A DNA stretch of 47,227 nucleotides, taken from an uncultured bacterium (lineage in GTDB: Bacteria > Bacillota_I > Bacilli_A > RFN20 > CAG-826). Where the stretch lies: the NCBI GenBank assembly GCA_949288485.1, contig CASEKC010000009.1:1-47227 (forward strand). The letters run 5' to 3'. This document shows positions 1-7,379 of this stretch, piece after piece; the first letter of the stretch is position 1, and the number at the start of each line of letters is the position of its first letter. The notes below the pieces were generated by a model that was not told the origin of the DNA, did no database searches, and saw only the letters and a list, made by a program, of their open reading frames with translations. The position numbers and the translations under genes were made by a program.

Positions 1-675
1 AATCCATTAAATGATGGAACTGATTTAATTTTAAAAATGCTTAGACATGTTTGTACTTTAAATTACAAACCTTTTATAAAAATGTTTTTAGATATGCAAC
101 GATTTGGAGATTTAGCTTCTAAATATAAAGATATTTCAACGGCTTTAATTAGAGCAACTAAAGTAGAAAATAAATGTGCTTTAAGATTTTGGGATTTAGA
201 AGCCATTATTTGTCGCTTTGTTATCTCTTTAAGAAAAAGAGTTGATATTAGGATGAAAGAAGCTAGAAATCGAGTTGGCGTTCTTTATTATCTTTTTAAT
301 AAAATAACCTATTGTTTTGAAAGATATTATAATCGCTTAATTTCTAAATATTCCTATAAAAAATTAACTCTCCTTGTTAAAGGAAGAGAAGAAGATGTTG
401 GTGAAGAATTTGTTTATTCTTTAATGAATGCAAAAACTTTTGCTAATTCTTATAGAACTGATTCTCATTATTCCTTATTTAAAGAAGTTTTAGCTGAATC
501 TAAAAAAGGTCTTTATACAGAAGATTCCTATTCTTCACTTGATCCTTCTTTAGATGAGTTAGAAGAACAACATTCTTATTTTAATGATCGTTTATTTAAG
601 CTTTTTAGAAGAAATAAAATTTCTTCGAAAAAAGTTGAAAACAGTGTGGAGGATTTTTTCGATGAAAAAGAATAA
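1..675 (+). CDS. Partial ATPase-like protein, possible Zot/FtsK-type, C-terminal part
   Basis: The frame is open from base 1, so the gene starts outside the window; about 224 C-terminal residues are seen. The first part (LRH...YKPFIKMFLDMQRFGDL...IRATK) resembles the stretch after Walker B in Zot-like/FtsK-like ATPases, where an RH pair and a Q-containing strand precede the end of the P-loop domain. Walker A and B would lie upstream and cannot be checked. The rest is basic and charged, with an acidic tail and no clear membrane helix. It overlaps the rep gene by 14 bp, so the two are translationally coupled. In inoviruses a Zot-like morphogenesis ATPase, and in Tn916-type elements an FtsK-like coupling ATPase, sits next to a PF02486 Rep/relaxase; both fit. 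The typical FtsK TQRP motif is absent, which slightly favours Zot. Family assignment is tentative. Confidence 0.4.
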   Translation, partial: NPLNDGTDLILKMLRHVCTLNYKPFIKMFLDMQRFGDLASKYKDISTALIRATKVENKCALRFWDLEAIICRFVISLRKRVDIRMKEARNRVGVLYYLFNKITYCFERYYNRLISKYSYKKLTLLVKGREEDVGEEFVYSLMNAKTFANSYRTDSHYSLFKEVLAESKKGLYTEDSYSSLDPSLDELEEQHSYFNDRLFKLFRRNKISSKKVENSVEDFFDEKE

Positions 676-1879
676 TAAAACAAATAATTTAAATGTTTCG
701 TTGACGAAATTTGTTGAGAAATCCTCTGACACTAGGGGGGTGAGTAATACCCCCCTAGTGTCCACAAATTTACGAAACTTTTGTATCGATTATTTTTCGA
801 TGGTTATCAATGAAAGTTTTACTTTTGATAGTCCTACGATGAATTTGTTATTTTCTGCTCTTAAGATTGACAAAAATAAATATACTTTATGTGCTCAACA
901 TAATGGTTATAAAACTACTCTTTGTTATGAAGAGTTTATTTATATTTCTTACGGTGGAACTACAACTTCATCTTATGATCAGGAAACTATTCATTTAGAG
1001 TTAAAAGGTCAAGGATGTAGAAAATTTGAAGAACTTGGAGGTAATTGGATTGATTTACTCGAATGTGCTGTAAAGTTTGGAAAAATGAAACGACTTGATA
1101 TTGCTTATGATGATTTTACAGGGTGTCTCGATTATATGAAGTTAATTGATAAAACAATTAATCATGAATATTCATCAGTTTGTAAGTCTTTACCTGTGAT
1201 TATGTTTTCTAAGGATGGTAATGAATTTAAATCATTTTCAATTACTTTTGGGAGCAGAACTTCAGCTCGACAATTACAAATTTATGATAAAAAGACTGAA
1301 AGAGAAGCAAAAAATTATAAAGTATTAAATCTAAAATCTTGGACTCGTATTGAAGCTAGATTTAAAGATAAATTTGCTGATGAAATAAAAGATTTAGTTT
1401 TAATTTCTTTATATAACAAAAATTTCGATGTTATAGCTAAAGGATTAATTCGAAATATCGTTGAATATAAAGAAAAAAGAGATGAAAAAAATGCTGGAAG
1501 AGTAAAAAATTGGGGTGTTTGGGATAATCTTTTAAAAGACTCTGAAAGAATTGATGTTAAATGTCAGTATGATCTTGAAAAAACTATCACAAAAAAAGCT
1601 AATCGGATGAAAAGAAGTGTTTCTAAAACGTTGAAAATGATTTATCTTTCAAATCCTTCAAATTTCTATGATTTTATTAATTTTTTATTATCTACAGATT
1701 TAGATAAATTAGAAAATACTGATTTATCTGTAGTAAATAACGCAAAAAATAAATATGAAACTAATGTTTCTTATGATGATTTAAAACAAATGGTTGATTG
1801 TCTTACTGATAATTTAGAAGGATATTCTTCACCAGATGAATATATTGAAAGTTTAGTAGGAACTATTTTGGGAGGTTAA
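662..1879 (+). CDS. Rolling-circle replication initiator / MOBT-like Rep (PF02486 type)
   Basis: A 405-aa protein with the layout of the Rep_trans (PF02486) family: IDYFSM near the N terminus, LELKGQGCRKFE, KRLDIAYDDF (metal-site acidic strand), SRTSARQLQIYDKKTER (the Tyr is the candidate nicking residue) and TRIEARFKD. Such proteins nick one strand at an origin hairpin and start rolling-circle replication of phages, plasmids or conjugative elements. I chose ATG 662 because GGAGG at 648-652 lies 9 nt upstream; the frame stays open further upstream to 584 without a ribosome site. It overlaps the upstream ATPase-like gene by 14 bp and is followed 4 bp later by the next gene, so this is one operon. 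A 14-bp GC-rich hairpin (728-762) lies inside its 5' coding region, in the stretch before the conserved domain. Inovirus Rep and Tn916-type relaxase cannot be told apart from this sequence alone. Confidence 0.82.
   Translation: MKKNNKTNNLNVSLTKFVEKSSDTRGVSNTPLVSTNLRNFCIDYFSMVINESFTFDSPTMNLLFSALKIDKNKYTLCAQHNGYKTTLCYEEFIYISYGGTTTSSYDQETIHLELKGQGCRKFEELGGNWIDLLECAVKFGKMKRLDIAYDDFTGCLDYMKLIDKTINHEYSSVCKSLPVIMFSKDGNEFKSFSITFGSRTSARQLQIYDKKTEREAKNYKVLNLKSWTRIEARFKDKFADEIKDLVLISLYNKNFDVIAKGLIRNIVEYKEKRDEKNAGRVKNWGVWDNLLKDSERIDVKCQYDLEKTITKKANRMKRSVSKTLKMIYLSNPSNFYDFINFLLSTDLDKLENTDLSVVNNAKNKYETNVSYDDLKQMVDCLTDNLEGYSSPDEYIESLVGTILGG
728..762. other. Candidate rolling-circle origin (dso/oriT) hairpin inside rep
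   Basis: A perfect 14-bp inverted repeat: GACACTAGGGGGGT, loop GAGTAAT, ACCCCCCTAGTGTC. Six consecutive G and six consecutive C are conspicuous in DNA this AT-rich. GC-rich hairpins with C-runs are typical nick regions for PF02486-type Rep/MOBT proteins, and origins inside or just before the rep gene are common. The hairpin is translated as part of the Rep N-terminal extension, so it serves DNA function and coding at once. The exact nick position cannot be read from the sequence. Confidence 0.6.
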
Positions 1880-1883
1880 TTTT

Positions 1884-2186
1884 ATGACGAAAGAAGAATT
1901 TAATTTTTATTTAGATATGAGTAAAGCTTTACAAGAAGATTTATGTAATATTGAGTTTGAGAAATTGCCAAATATTGTTTCCGATTATATTAATTTTGTT
2001 GTTATTATTTTGGATGATGTTGATTTGAATGAAGATTGGGATTTTTATTTAGCTTTAGATAAACATATTGATTTAGCTTTAATGTTAAATAAAATGCTTA
2101 AAATTGAATTTCCACTATTTTCGAAATATATTGAGGAACCAATTTTAATGAATTATAGAATTATAGGGGTGATTGGAAAGAATTAA
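1884..2186 (+). CDS. Small acidic hypothetical protein of the mobile element
   Basis: 100 aa, acidic and mostly helical in appearance, with no recognised domain and no membrane segment. The start is supported by GGAGG at 1871-1875, 8 nt before the ATG. It begins 4 bp after rep and is therefore in the same operon. In rolling-circle phages and MOBT elements the slot after rep often holds a small ssDNA-binding or accessory protein, but nothing in this sequence proves that. Confidence 0.6.
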   Translation: MTKEEFNFYLDMSKALQEDLCNIEFEKLPNIVSDYINFVVIILDDVDLNEDWDFYLALDKHIDLALMLNKMLKIEFPLFSKYIEEPILMNYRIIGVIGKN

Positions 2187-2208
2187 TGCTGATAAGGGAG
2201 TTTTAATT

Positions 2209-2532
2209 ATGTTTTTAGCAAAAATAAAAAATAAATTCATGTATATAACTGCACAAAATGATTACGGATCTCATTGGTATGCAGTTTATACAAGAAAGAA
2301 TAAAGTTTTATATTGTAAAAAAATAACTCATTTATTTTTACCTGATGTTAAAAGATTTAAGCAATTAAAATCAGGACTTTTGGAAGAAAAAAAGATTACT
2401 TCTTTTAAAACTCCACAAGGAGTTTATAAGAGACATATTTATAATGATGTGAATGGTTCTCGTTTAACAATAAGTAATGTAATGAAAAACGCTGTTTCAA
2501 TTAAAAATAATATAAAGATAAGAAAATATTAA
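2209..2532 (+). CDS. Small basic hypothetical protein A of the mobile element
   Basis: 107 aa, rich in Lys and aromatic residues, likely a beta-rich nucleic-acid-binding type protein by composition. I prefer ATG 2209 because AAGGGAG at 2194-2200 is correctly spaced; the frame is open upstream from a TTG at 2173 that would overlap the previous gene. Its pattern (HWYAVY..., a Lys-rich beta strand, KITHL, a long basic middle, GVYKRHIYND) is weakly repeated in the protein at 3062-3421, suggesting two diverged copies of one family. Function unknown. Confidence 0.55.
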   Translation: MFLAKIKNKFMYITAQNDYGSHWYAVYTRKNKVLYCKKITHLFLPDVKRFKQLKSGLLEEKKITSFKTPQGVYKRHIYNDVNGSRLTISNVMKNAVSIKNNIKIRKY

Positions 2533-2537
2533 AAAAA

Positions 2538-2612
2538 CCTAGCTACATTTGAATAGGGCTAGGTCGCTAAAGACTCTTAAATTAATGAGCTCTTATTAAT
2601 TTCGCAGTCTTT
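2538..2612. other. Double hairpin: terminator or phage replication/packaging structure
   Basis: Two stems follow directly after the gene ending at 2532. The first is CCTAGC (2538-2543) with GCTAGG (2558-2563). The second is a two-part stem: AAAGACT (2569-2575) with AGTCTTT (2606-2612), enclosing AAATTAAT (2579-2586) and ATTAATTT (2595-2602) around a GAGCTC loop. The second is followed by TTTTG, so it may act as a terminator. Tandem hairpins between operons in a rolling-circle element may equally be a single-strand origin or a packaging signal. Confidence 0.45.
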
Positions 2613-2653
2613 TTGTTGAAAATAATGTATCAGTTTTAATTGGGGTAGTCAAT

Positions 2654-3052
2654 ATGAAAAAGTTTGAAATTAATGAATATAAAAGTGAAATTTTTAATAA
2701 ATTAGATAAAAAAATAACAATTAGAGAATTTTATAATCTATATAAAAAACTTATTAATTATACAGATATTATTAGAGTAGTTTTTTATAAAGAAAAAGAT
2801 AGATATGGAAATAGAGTTGGATATGATTCTGAAATCCAAGTTTATAAATATAAAGATCTTTCTAATTATTATGATAATGTTGTTTTATCTTTTAGAACTT
2901 TATATTCAAAGAGTTTCTTTAAATATAAAGTTCCTGAAGCTTCATTAATACTTTATGTATATGGATCTAAATATGATAAATGGAATCCAAATGATGAATG
3001 TAATAATCCAGATAATGATTATGAAGATTTATTAAATGTTTTTAATGATTAG
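2654..3052 (+). CDS. Hypothetical protein of the mobile element
   Basis: 132 aa, Lys/Tyr-rich with an Asn/Asp-rich tail, no signal peptide and no recognised motif. It starts a second gene group after the double hairpin; only a weak GGGG-type ribosome site precedes ATG 2654. Nine bp separate its stop from the next start, so the two genes are very likely co-transcribed. No function can be assigned. Confidence 0.5.
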   Translation: MKKFEINEYKSEIFNKLDKKITIREFYNLYKKLINYTDIIRVVFYKEKDRYGNRVGYDSEIQVYKYKDLSNYYDNVVLSFRTLYSKSFFKYKVPEASLILYVYGSKYDKWNPNDECNNPDNDYEDLLNVFND

Positions 3053-3061
3053 GAGTGAAAT

Positions 3062-3421
3062 ATGTATAAGAGAAAATTTATTAATAAGAATAAAGTTTAT
3101 AAAGTGAATAATAAGTATTTAGGTATTGATATTCCAGGTTTTCATAATGTTATTGTTATTTGGAAAAACGGTAGATTACAAATAGCTAGAGTTAAAACAA
3201 TTACATCTTTAGAAAATGTTTATTATAAAAACGGTAAGAAAATTACTGTTTATGATAAAAAAGCTTTATATCAGGCAAAAAATGGATTAATAACTCCTTA
3301 TCCTATTAAATTATTGGGAACTAAACATTGGTCAGGTATTTATAATAAATCAAAAGTTATTAAATATGAAAGATTAGAGAAAGCTAATAAAAATTTAAAA
3401 AAGCCAAAAAATGTAAAATAA
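3062..3421 (+). CDS. Small basic hypothetical protein B of the mobile element
   Basis: 119 aa, strongly basic, with AGGAG at 3051-3055 six nt before the ATG. It contains VIWKNGRLQIARVKTITSLE and GTKHWSGIYNK, which echo the order of motifs in the 107-aa protein at 2209-2532. Proteins of this look are common cargo in Bacillota mobile elements but I cannot name a family. It ends at a strong terminator. Confidence 0.5.
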   Translation: MYKRKFINKNKVYKVNNKYLGIDIPGFHNVIVIWKNGRLQIARVKTITSLENVYYKNGKKITVYDKKALYQAKNGLITPYPIKLLGTKHWSGIYNKSKVIKYERLEKANKNLKKPKNVK

Positions 3422-3447
3422 AAAGGCTTTTCATTTCAAGCCTTTTT
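3421..3447 (+). terminator. Rho-independent terminator after the element's small genes
   Basis: AAAAGGCTT (3421-3429), loop TTCATTTC, AAGCCTTTTT (3438-3447). The stem ends in a T-run and closes the operon before the integrase gene. Confidence 0.75.
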
Positions 3448-3569
3448 CTGATATCTCACACTTATGAAATCATCTCAGATATTCATACAGGAAATCTCCC
3501 TTACTGATCGTTTATGTGCCTCACATAATTCAGGGCTCGGTTAAATTATTTTATAAATCTTTTTTATTT
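3448..3569. other. Leader region of the integrase gene
   Basis: About 120 bp between the terminator and the integrase. It contains an imperfect inverted repeat (GATATCT near 3450 against AGATATT near 3477). I see no convincing ribosome site before either possible integrase start. Integrase leaders in such elements often hold excisionase or arm sites, which this may represent. Confidence 0.3.
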
Positions 3570-4628
3570 ATGTCAATTTATAAAGAAAATGGAAGATACA
3601 TAGTTAAAGTTTGTATTAATGGTAAACAAATTTTAAGAAGGAAATATTTGGGAAAATCTATTTTAACTAAAGAAACTGCTTTAGCTTGTGAAAAAGATTT
3701 ATATATTTCTTATGGTGAGCTACAGCAAGATTATGAAATAAATGATTTATTTAATATTTATGAAGAATATTTATTTAAAAAATATAAAGAAACTAGTGCC
3801 AAAAGATATTTATCTTCATTTAATTTAGTTGTAAAAAAATATTTTGTTGATAGAAAAGTTTCTCAAATAACTAGAAGTTATTGTGAATTTTTAAATGATT
3901 CGATTAATAATTTAGATTATAAAGCAATTGAACCTTATATATTTTTAGCAAAAAGTTTTATTATTTTTTTGAATAATTATGGTTGTAAAGCTAATACTTC
4001 ATCGCTATTTAAATATAAAAAATCATTTGTTAAAAAAGAGAAATTTACATTTTATACAATAGAACAATTTGAAAATCTTTTATCAGTAATTACATCTTTA
4101 GAAGATAGATTTATTTTTACTCTTTTATTTTATTATGGATTGAGGATTGGTGAATTAAGAGCTTTAAGAGTTGAAAACTTTTTAGAGGATAAAATTTTAA
4201 TTGATTCTGAACTTTCTAATAAAGGAAGATTTGGAGGACAAAAAGTTTTTGATCCAAAAACAAATTCATCAATTCGTTATTATCCTTATGTTAAAGATAT
4301 TAAAGATATGTTTTTAGAATTAAAAAAAGAGAAGAAGTTAAAGAAAAATGACTTTGTTTTTATTAATAAGAAGAAAAATAAAGTTATAGGTGAAACAACT
4401 ATTAGAAGAAATTTAGATAATTATATTCTTAAAGCCAAATTACCTTATATTAAAATACATGGATTTAGACATTCATGTGCCACATATTTAATTAATAATA
4501 ATGTAGATCCAAAAGATATAGCTTCTTGGTTAGGTCATTCTTCAGTTGATACAACTTTACGTGTTTATGCTCATTTATTACCTGTCAGAAAGGAAAATAT
4601 TAAAAATTTAATTGATAGTCAGAAATGA
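3570..4628 (+). CDS. int: Tyrosine recombinase / integrase
   Basis: A 352-aa site-specific recombinase (from ATG 3570) that would integrate and excise the element. The catalytic set is complete: Arg in GLRIGEL (residue 192), HGFR box His297 and Arg300, His323 in LGHSSVDTT, and nucleophile Tyr333 in RVYAH. The N-terminal part has the arm-binding (MSIYKENGRYIV) and SAM-like core-binding domains of phage integrases. I prefer ATG 3570 since the first residues match the usual integrase start; an in-frame ATG at 3516 would add 18 residues. It is the last gene of the element, reads towards tRNA-Glu 112 bp away, and so marks the att side. It ends with TGA. Confidence 0.93.
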   Translation: MSIYKENGRYIVKVCINGKQILRRKYLGKSILTKETALACEKDLYISYGELQQDYEINDLFNIYEEYLFKKYKETSAKRYLSSFNLVVKKYFVDRKVSQITRSYCEFLNDSINNLDYKAIEPYIFLAKSFIIFLNNYGCKANTSSLFKYKKSFVKKEKFTFYTIEQFENLLSVITSLEDRFIFTLLFYYGLRIGELRALRVENFLEDKILIDSELSNKGRFGGQKVFDPKTNSSIRYYPYVKDIKDMFLELKKEKKLKKNDFVFINKKKNKVIGETTIRRNLDNYILKAKLPYIKIHGFRHSCATYLINNNVDPKDIASWLGHSSVDTTLRVYAHLLPVRKENIKNLIDSQK

Positions 4629-4705
4629 GCTTAGAGGTTGTAAAAATTTTGCCATCGAAAATTTAAATTGATACAATTGATACAATTTTTTTGAAAATTG
4701 AGTAC

Positions 4706-4734
4706 AAAAAAACGCGATAATTATCGCGATTTTT
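4706..4734. terminator. Bidirectional terminator between integrase and tRNA-Glu
   Basis: The perfect palindrome CGCGATAATTATCGCG (4713-4728) is flanked by A-run and T-run on the two sides, so it can terminate both the integrase (+) and the tRNA operon (-). The attachment core is expected between here and the tRNA 3' end, but the second att copy is outside the window. Confidence 0.7.
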
Positions 4735-4740
4735 ACAAAC

Positions 4741-4817
4741 TGGTGACCTATACGGGATTCGAACCCATGAATGCATGCGTGAAAGGCATGTGAGTTAAGC
4801 CACTTCTCCAATAGGCC
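4741..4817 (-). tRNA. tRNA-Glu (anticodon UUC)
   Basis: Complete cloverleaf on the minus strand with encoded CCA (4741-4743). Acceptor GGCCTAT pairs with ATAGGTC, the T-loop is GGGTTCGAATCCC, and the anticodon stem CATGC encloses loop CTTTCAC, giving anticodon TTC. Its 3' end faces the integrase, as expected for a tRNA used as an integration site. Confidence 0.93.
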
Positions 4818-4819
4818 AC

Positions 4820-4894
4820 TGGCGCTAACTATAGGACTCGAACCTACAACCGATCGGTTAACAGCCGATTGCTCTACCATTGAGCTAAGTTAGC
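4820..4894 (-). tRNA. tRNA-Asn (anticodon GUU)
   Basis: Cloverleaf on the minus strand with encoded CCA. Acceptor GCTAACT pairs with AGTTAGC; the anticodon loop CTGTTAA gives GTT. It lies 2 bp upstream of tRNA-Glu in the same transcript. Confidence 0.93.
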
Positions 4895-4895
4895 A

Positions 4896-4934
4896 TTTTT
4901 CAGTGCTTTAATAATATATCAAAGGACTGAAAAA
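4896..4934 (-). terminator. Possible terminator of acpP
   Basis: TTTTTCAGT (4896-4904) pairs with ACTGAAAAA (4926-4934) across a long loop, between acpP and tRNA-Asn. The wide loop makes it a weak candidate. Confidence 0.3.
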
Positions 4935-4955
4935 ATTACAACATTTATTTTTGAA

Positions 4956-5180
4956 TTATCCTAATTTTTTTTCAACTAAAGTTAATAAATCGCCAATAGT
5001 CTTAATGTCTTTAGTATCTTCTGCTTCAAAGGAGATTGAGAATTTATCTTCTAATTCTAAAATAAATTCGACAACATCTAAAGAATCAAGGCCATAAGTT
5101 GCTAAAGTTGCATTTTTATCAATTTCAGCAACGTTTAATTTTTCTTTAATTAAATTTTCAACTTCATTAATTCTGCTCAT
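4956..5180 (-). CDS. acpP: Acyl carrier protein
   Basis: A 74-aa acidic four-helix protein with GLDSLDVVEF, whose Ser is the 4'-phosphopantetheine site. It carries growing acyl chains for fatty-acid synthesis and for acyltransferases in the cytosol. Length and the central DSL motif are typical. GAGGT about 7 nt upstream of the ATG supports the start. It stands alone, without fab genes nearby; the PlsC-like acyltransferase about 2 kb away could use acyl-ACP but is not in the same operon. Confidence 0.92.
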   Translation of the reverse strand: MSRINEVENLIKEKLNVAEIDKNATLATYGLDSLDVVEFILELEDKFSISFEAEDTKDIKTIGDLLTLVEKKLG

Positions 5181-5198
5181 AGTTTTTACCTCTTTGTT

Positions 5199-5227
5199 AT
5201 TATAATAAAAAATACCTAAAATATTAA
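5199..5227 (-). promoter_or_regulatory. Likely acpP promoter
   Basis: On the minus strand TATAAT (5199-5204) is preceded 17 nt upstream by TTAATA (5222-5227), just before the acpP ribosome site. Confidence 0.4.
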
Positions 5228-5321
5228 TAAAGTTTTCATTAAATATTGAAAATACTATAAAAAATAGTAATTTTAGTATTAATTTAGTATAAAATAAGTT
5301 TCAAATAAGTTTTTAATTTTT

Positions 5322-5348
5322 TTAGCACTTTATACTTGCAAGTGCTAA
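5322..5348 (+). promoter_or_regulatory. CIRCE element (HrcA operator) before htpG
   Basis: TTAGCACTT, nine bases, AAGTGCTAA: a perfect 9-bp inverted repeat with the N9 spacing of CIRCE. Consensus is TTAGCACTC-N9-GAGTGCTAA, so only the innermost base of each arm differs. It lies about 45 bp before the htpG start, so HrcA repression with heat induction is expected. No hrcA gene is in the window. Confidence 0.85.
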
Positions 5349-5393
5349 AAAATGTATTAAAATAATATAAGTTGTTATTAGGAGGAATAAACA

Positions 5394-7304
5394 ATGGCTA
5401 AAGAAGAAATGAAATTCCAAGCTGAATCTAAAGAACTTTTGGATTTAATGATAAATTCAATTTATAGTAATAAAGAAGTATTTTTAAGAGAATTAATCTC
5501 TAATGCAAGTGATGCTATTGATAAAAGAAGATTCGAAGCTTTAAATAGTGATGGAAAAATAAAGTTAGTTGAAAAACCTGAAATCTGGATTATTCCAAAT
5601 AAAGAAGAAAAATCTTTAACAATAAAAGATGATGGTATTGGTATGGATAAGGATGAACTTATCAATAATATTGGTACTATCGCAAGAAGTGGTTCCAAAG
5701 AATTTGTAGAAAAAATTAAAAATGCTAAAGAAAACGAAAATATCGATATAATTGGTCAATTTGGTGTTGGTTTTTATAGTGCATTCATGGTTGCTAAAAA
5801 AATTGTAATTGAAACTAGATCAACACATTCCGAACAAGGCTATCGTTTCGAAAGTGATGGAAGTGAATCTTATACAATTGAAGAAATTTCTAAAGATGAT
5901 ATTGGAACATCAATTAAACTTTATTTAAAAGATGATGATGAAGATGAAAAATATGATTCATTCTTAGATTTTTATACAATTTCATATTTAGTTGAAAAAT
6001 ATTCAAATTATGTTAGATATCCTATTAAAATGAACCAAGTAGAAAAGGTTAATAAAAAGGATGAAAACGGTAAGGATATTGAAAATGAATATGAAGAAAA
6101 AATAGAAGAAAAACAATTAAATTCAATGATTCCTTTATGGAAAAAGAATAAAAAAGATGTTAAAGATGAAGAATTAAATGAATTTTATAAAAATAATTTC
6201 CATGATTACCAAGATCCATTATTCTCTCTCTTTTTAAATGTTGAAGGAATGATTTCTTATCAAGGATTAATTTATGTCCCTTCAAGAATTAGAAATGAAG
6301 TTTATAACCGTGATGAAGCTGGGTTAAATCTTTATGCAAAAAATGTCTTTATTATGGATAAATGTAAAGATTTATTACCACATTATCTTTATTTTTTAGA
6401 AGGCGTAGTTGATTCTAGTGATTTAAATTTAAATATCTCTCGTGAAATGCTTCAAGAAAATAAAAATATTATTAAGATTAAAAATAATATAGAAAATAAA
6501 TTTATTTCGTCATTAAAAGAATTAAAAAATAATGATAAAGATAAATTTAAGAAAATATTCGATTTATTTGGAATTAATCTTAAATATGGTATTTATGAAT
6601 CTTATGGAAGCAAAAATGATTTATTAAAAGATGTTATTGTTTTTAAATCATTAAATCATAATGATGATTATATTGATTTAAAAACATATGTTAGTGAAAT
6701 GAAAGAAAATCAAAAGAATATCTATTTTGCATGTTCTTCATCGTTAGAAGAAGCTAAAATACTTCCAGAAATTGAAAGATTTAAAAAAGAAGGAATCGAT
6801 GTTTTATTATGTGATAAAAATGTTGATGAATTTACATTAAGAACATTAAAAGAATATGATAAACATGAATTTAAGAGTGTTTCTGAATTTAATGAAAATG
6901 ATTTAAGTGAAGAAGAAAAGAGTAAGATAGAAACATTAAATGCTACTCATAAAAGAGAACTTGATGAACTTAAAGAAGCTTTAAAAGGAAAAGTAGTTGA
7001 AGTTAAATTTTCTACTAAACTTGTTGATTCACCAGTCGCGATAGTTTCTAAAGATGGATTATCTTTAAATATGGAAAAAATATTAAATAATATTGAAGGT
7101 AATGAAAATAAAATTAATAGTGAAAAAATATTAGAGATTAATCCAGATCATGAAATATTTAAAAAATTAACTACTATTAAAGATGAAGAAGATATTAAAG
7201 ATTATGCTAACGTTTTATATAATGAAGCTTTAATTTTAGGTGGATTAGATATTTCTAATAAAGAAGAATTCTTTAAATCATTAAATAAAATATTAACTAA
7301 ATAG
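5394..7304 (+). CDS. htpG: Molecular chaperone HtpG (Hsp90)
   Basis: A 636-aa ATP-driven cytosolic chaperone of full length. The GHKL ATPase domain shows E33 and N37 in ELISNASDAID, DDGIGMD (about residues 79-85) and IGQFGVGFYSA (about 120-130). The middle domain with the catalytic-loop Arg (LNISREMLQEN) and the C-terminal dimerisation region are present. AGGAGG at 5380-5385, 8 nt before ATG, is a strong ribosome site. The gene is monocistronic: CIRCE in front, bidirectional terminator behind. Confidence 0.97.
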   Translation: MAKEEMKFQAESKELLDLMINSIYSNKEVFLRELISNASDAIDKRRFEALNSDGKIKLVEKPEIWIIPNKEEKSLTIKDDGIGMDKDELINNIGTIARSGSKEFVEKIKNAKENENIDIIGQFGVGFYSAFMVAKKIVIETRSTHSEQGYRFESDGSESYTIEEISKDDIGTSIKLYLKDDDEDEKYDSFLDFYTISYLVEKYSNYVRYPIKMNQVEKVNKKDENGKDIENEYEEKIEEKQLNSMIPLWKKNKKDVKDEELNEFYKNNFHDYQDPLFSLFLNVEGMISYQGLIYVPSRIRNEVYNRDEAGLNLYAKNVFIMDKCKDLLPHYLYFLEGVVDSSDLNLNISREMLQENKNIIKIKNNIENKFISSLKELKNNDKDKFKKIFDLFGINLKYGIYESYGSKNDLLKDVIVFKSLNHNDDYIDLKTYVSEMKENQKNIYFACSSSLEEAKILPEIERFKKEGIDVLLCDKNVDEFTLRTLKEYDKHEFKSVSEFNENDLSEEEKSKIETLNATHKRELDELKEALKGKVVEVKFSTKLVDSPVAIVSKDGLSLNMEKILNNIEGNENKINSEKILEINPDHEIFKKLTTIKDEEDIKDYANVLYNEALILGGLDISNKEEFFKSLNKILTK

Positions 7305-7330
7305 TAAATAAATTTATTTTATAAAAAAGT

Positions 7331-7359
7331 AAAAGATGAGGTTTTTAGCCTCATCTTTT
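7331..7359. terminator. Bidirectional terminator between htpG and the acyltransferase
   Basis: AAAAGATGAGG, loop TTTTTAG, CCTCATCTTTT: an 11-bp stem with A-run and T-run flanks serving the two converging genes. Confidence 0.85.
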
Positions 7360-7379
7360 AATATTTTTATATAAATTTA

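Noticed and set aside
4608-4880. 90-codon frame over the tRNA genes
   Set aside because: It is the translation of tRNA-Glu and tRNA-Asn and of the intergenic terminator, with no ribosome site.
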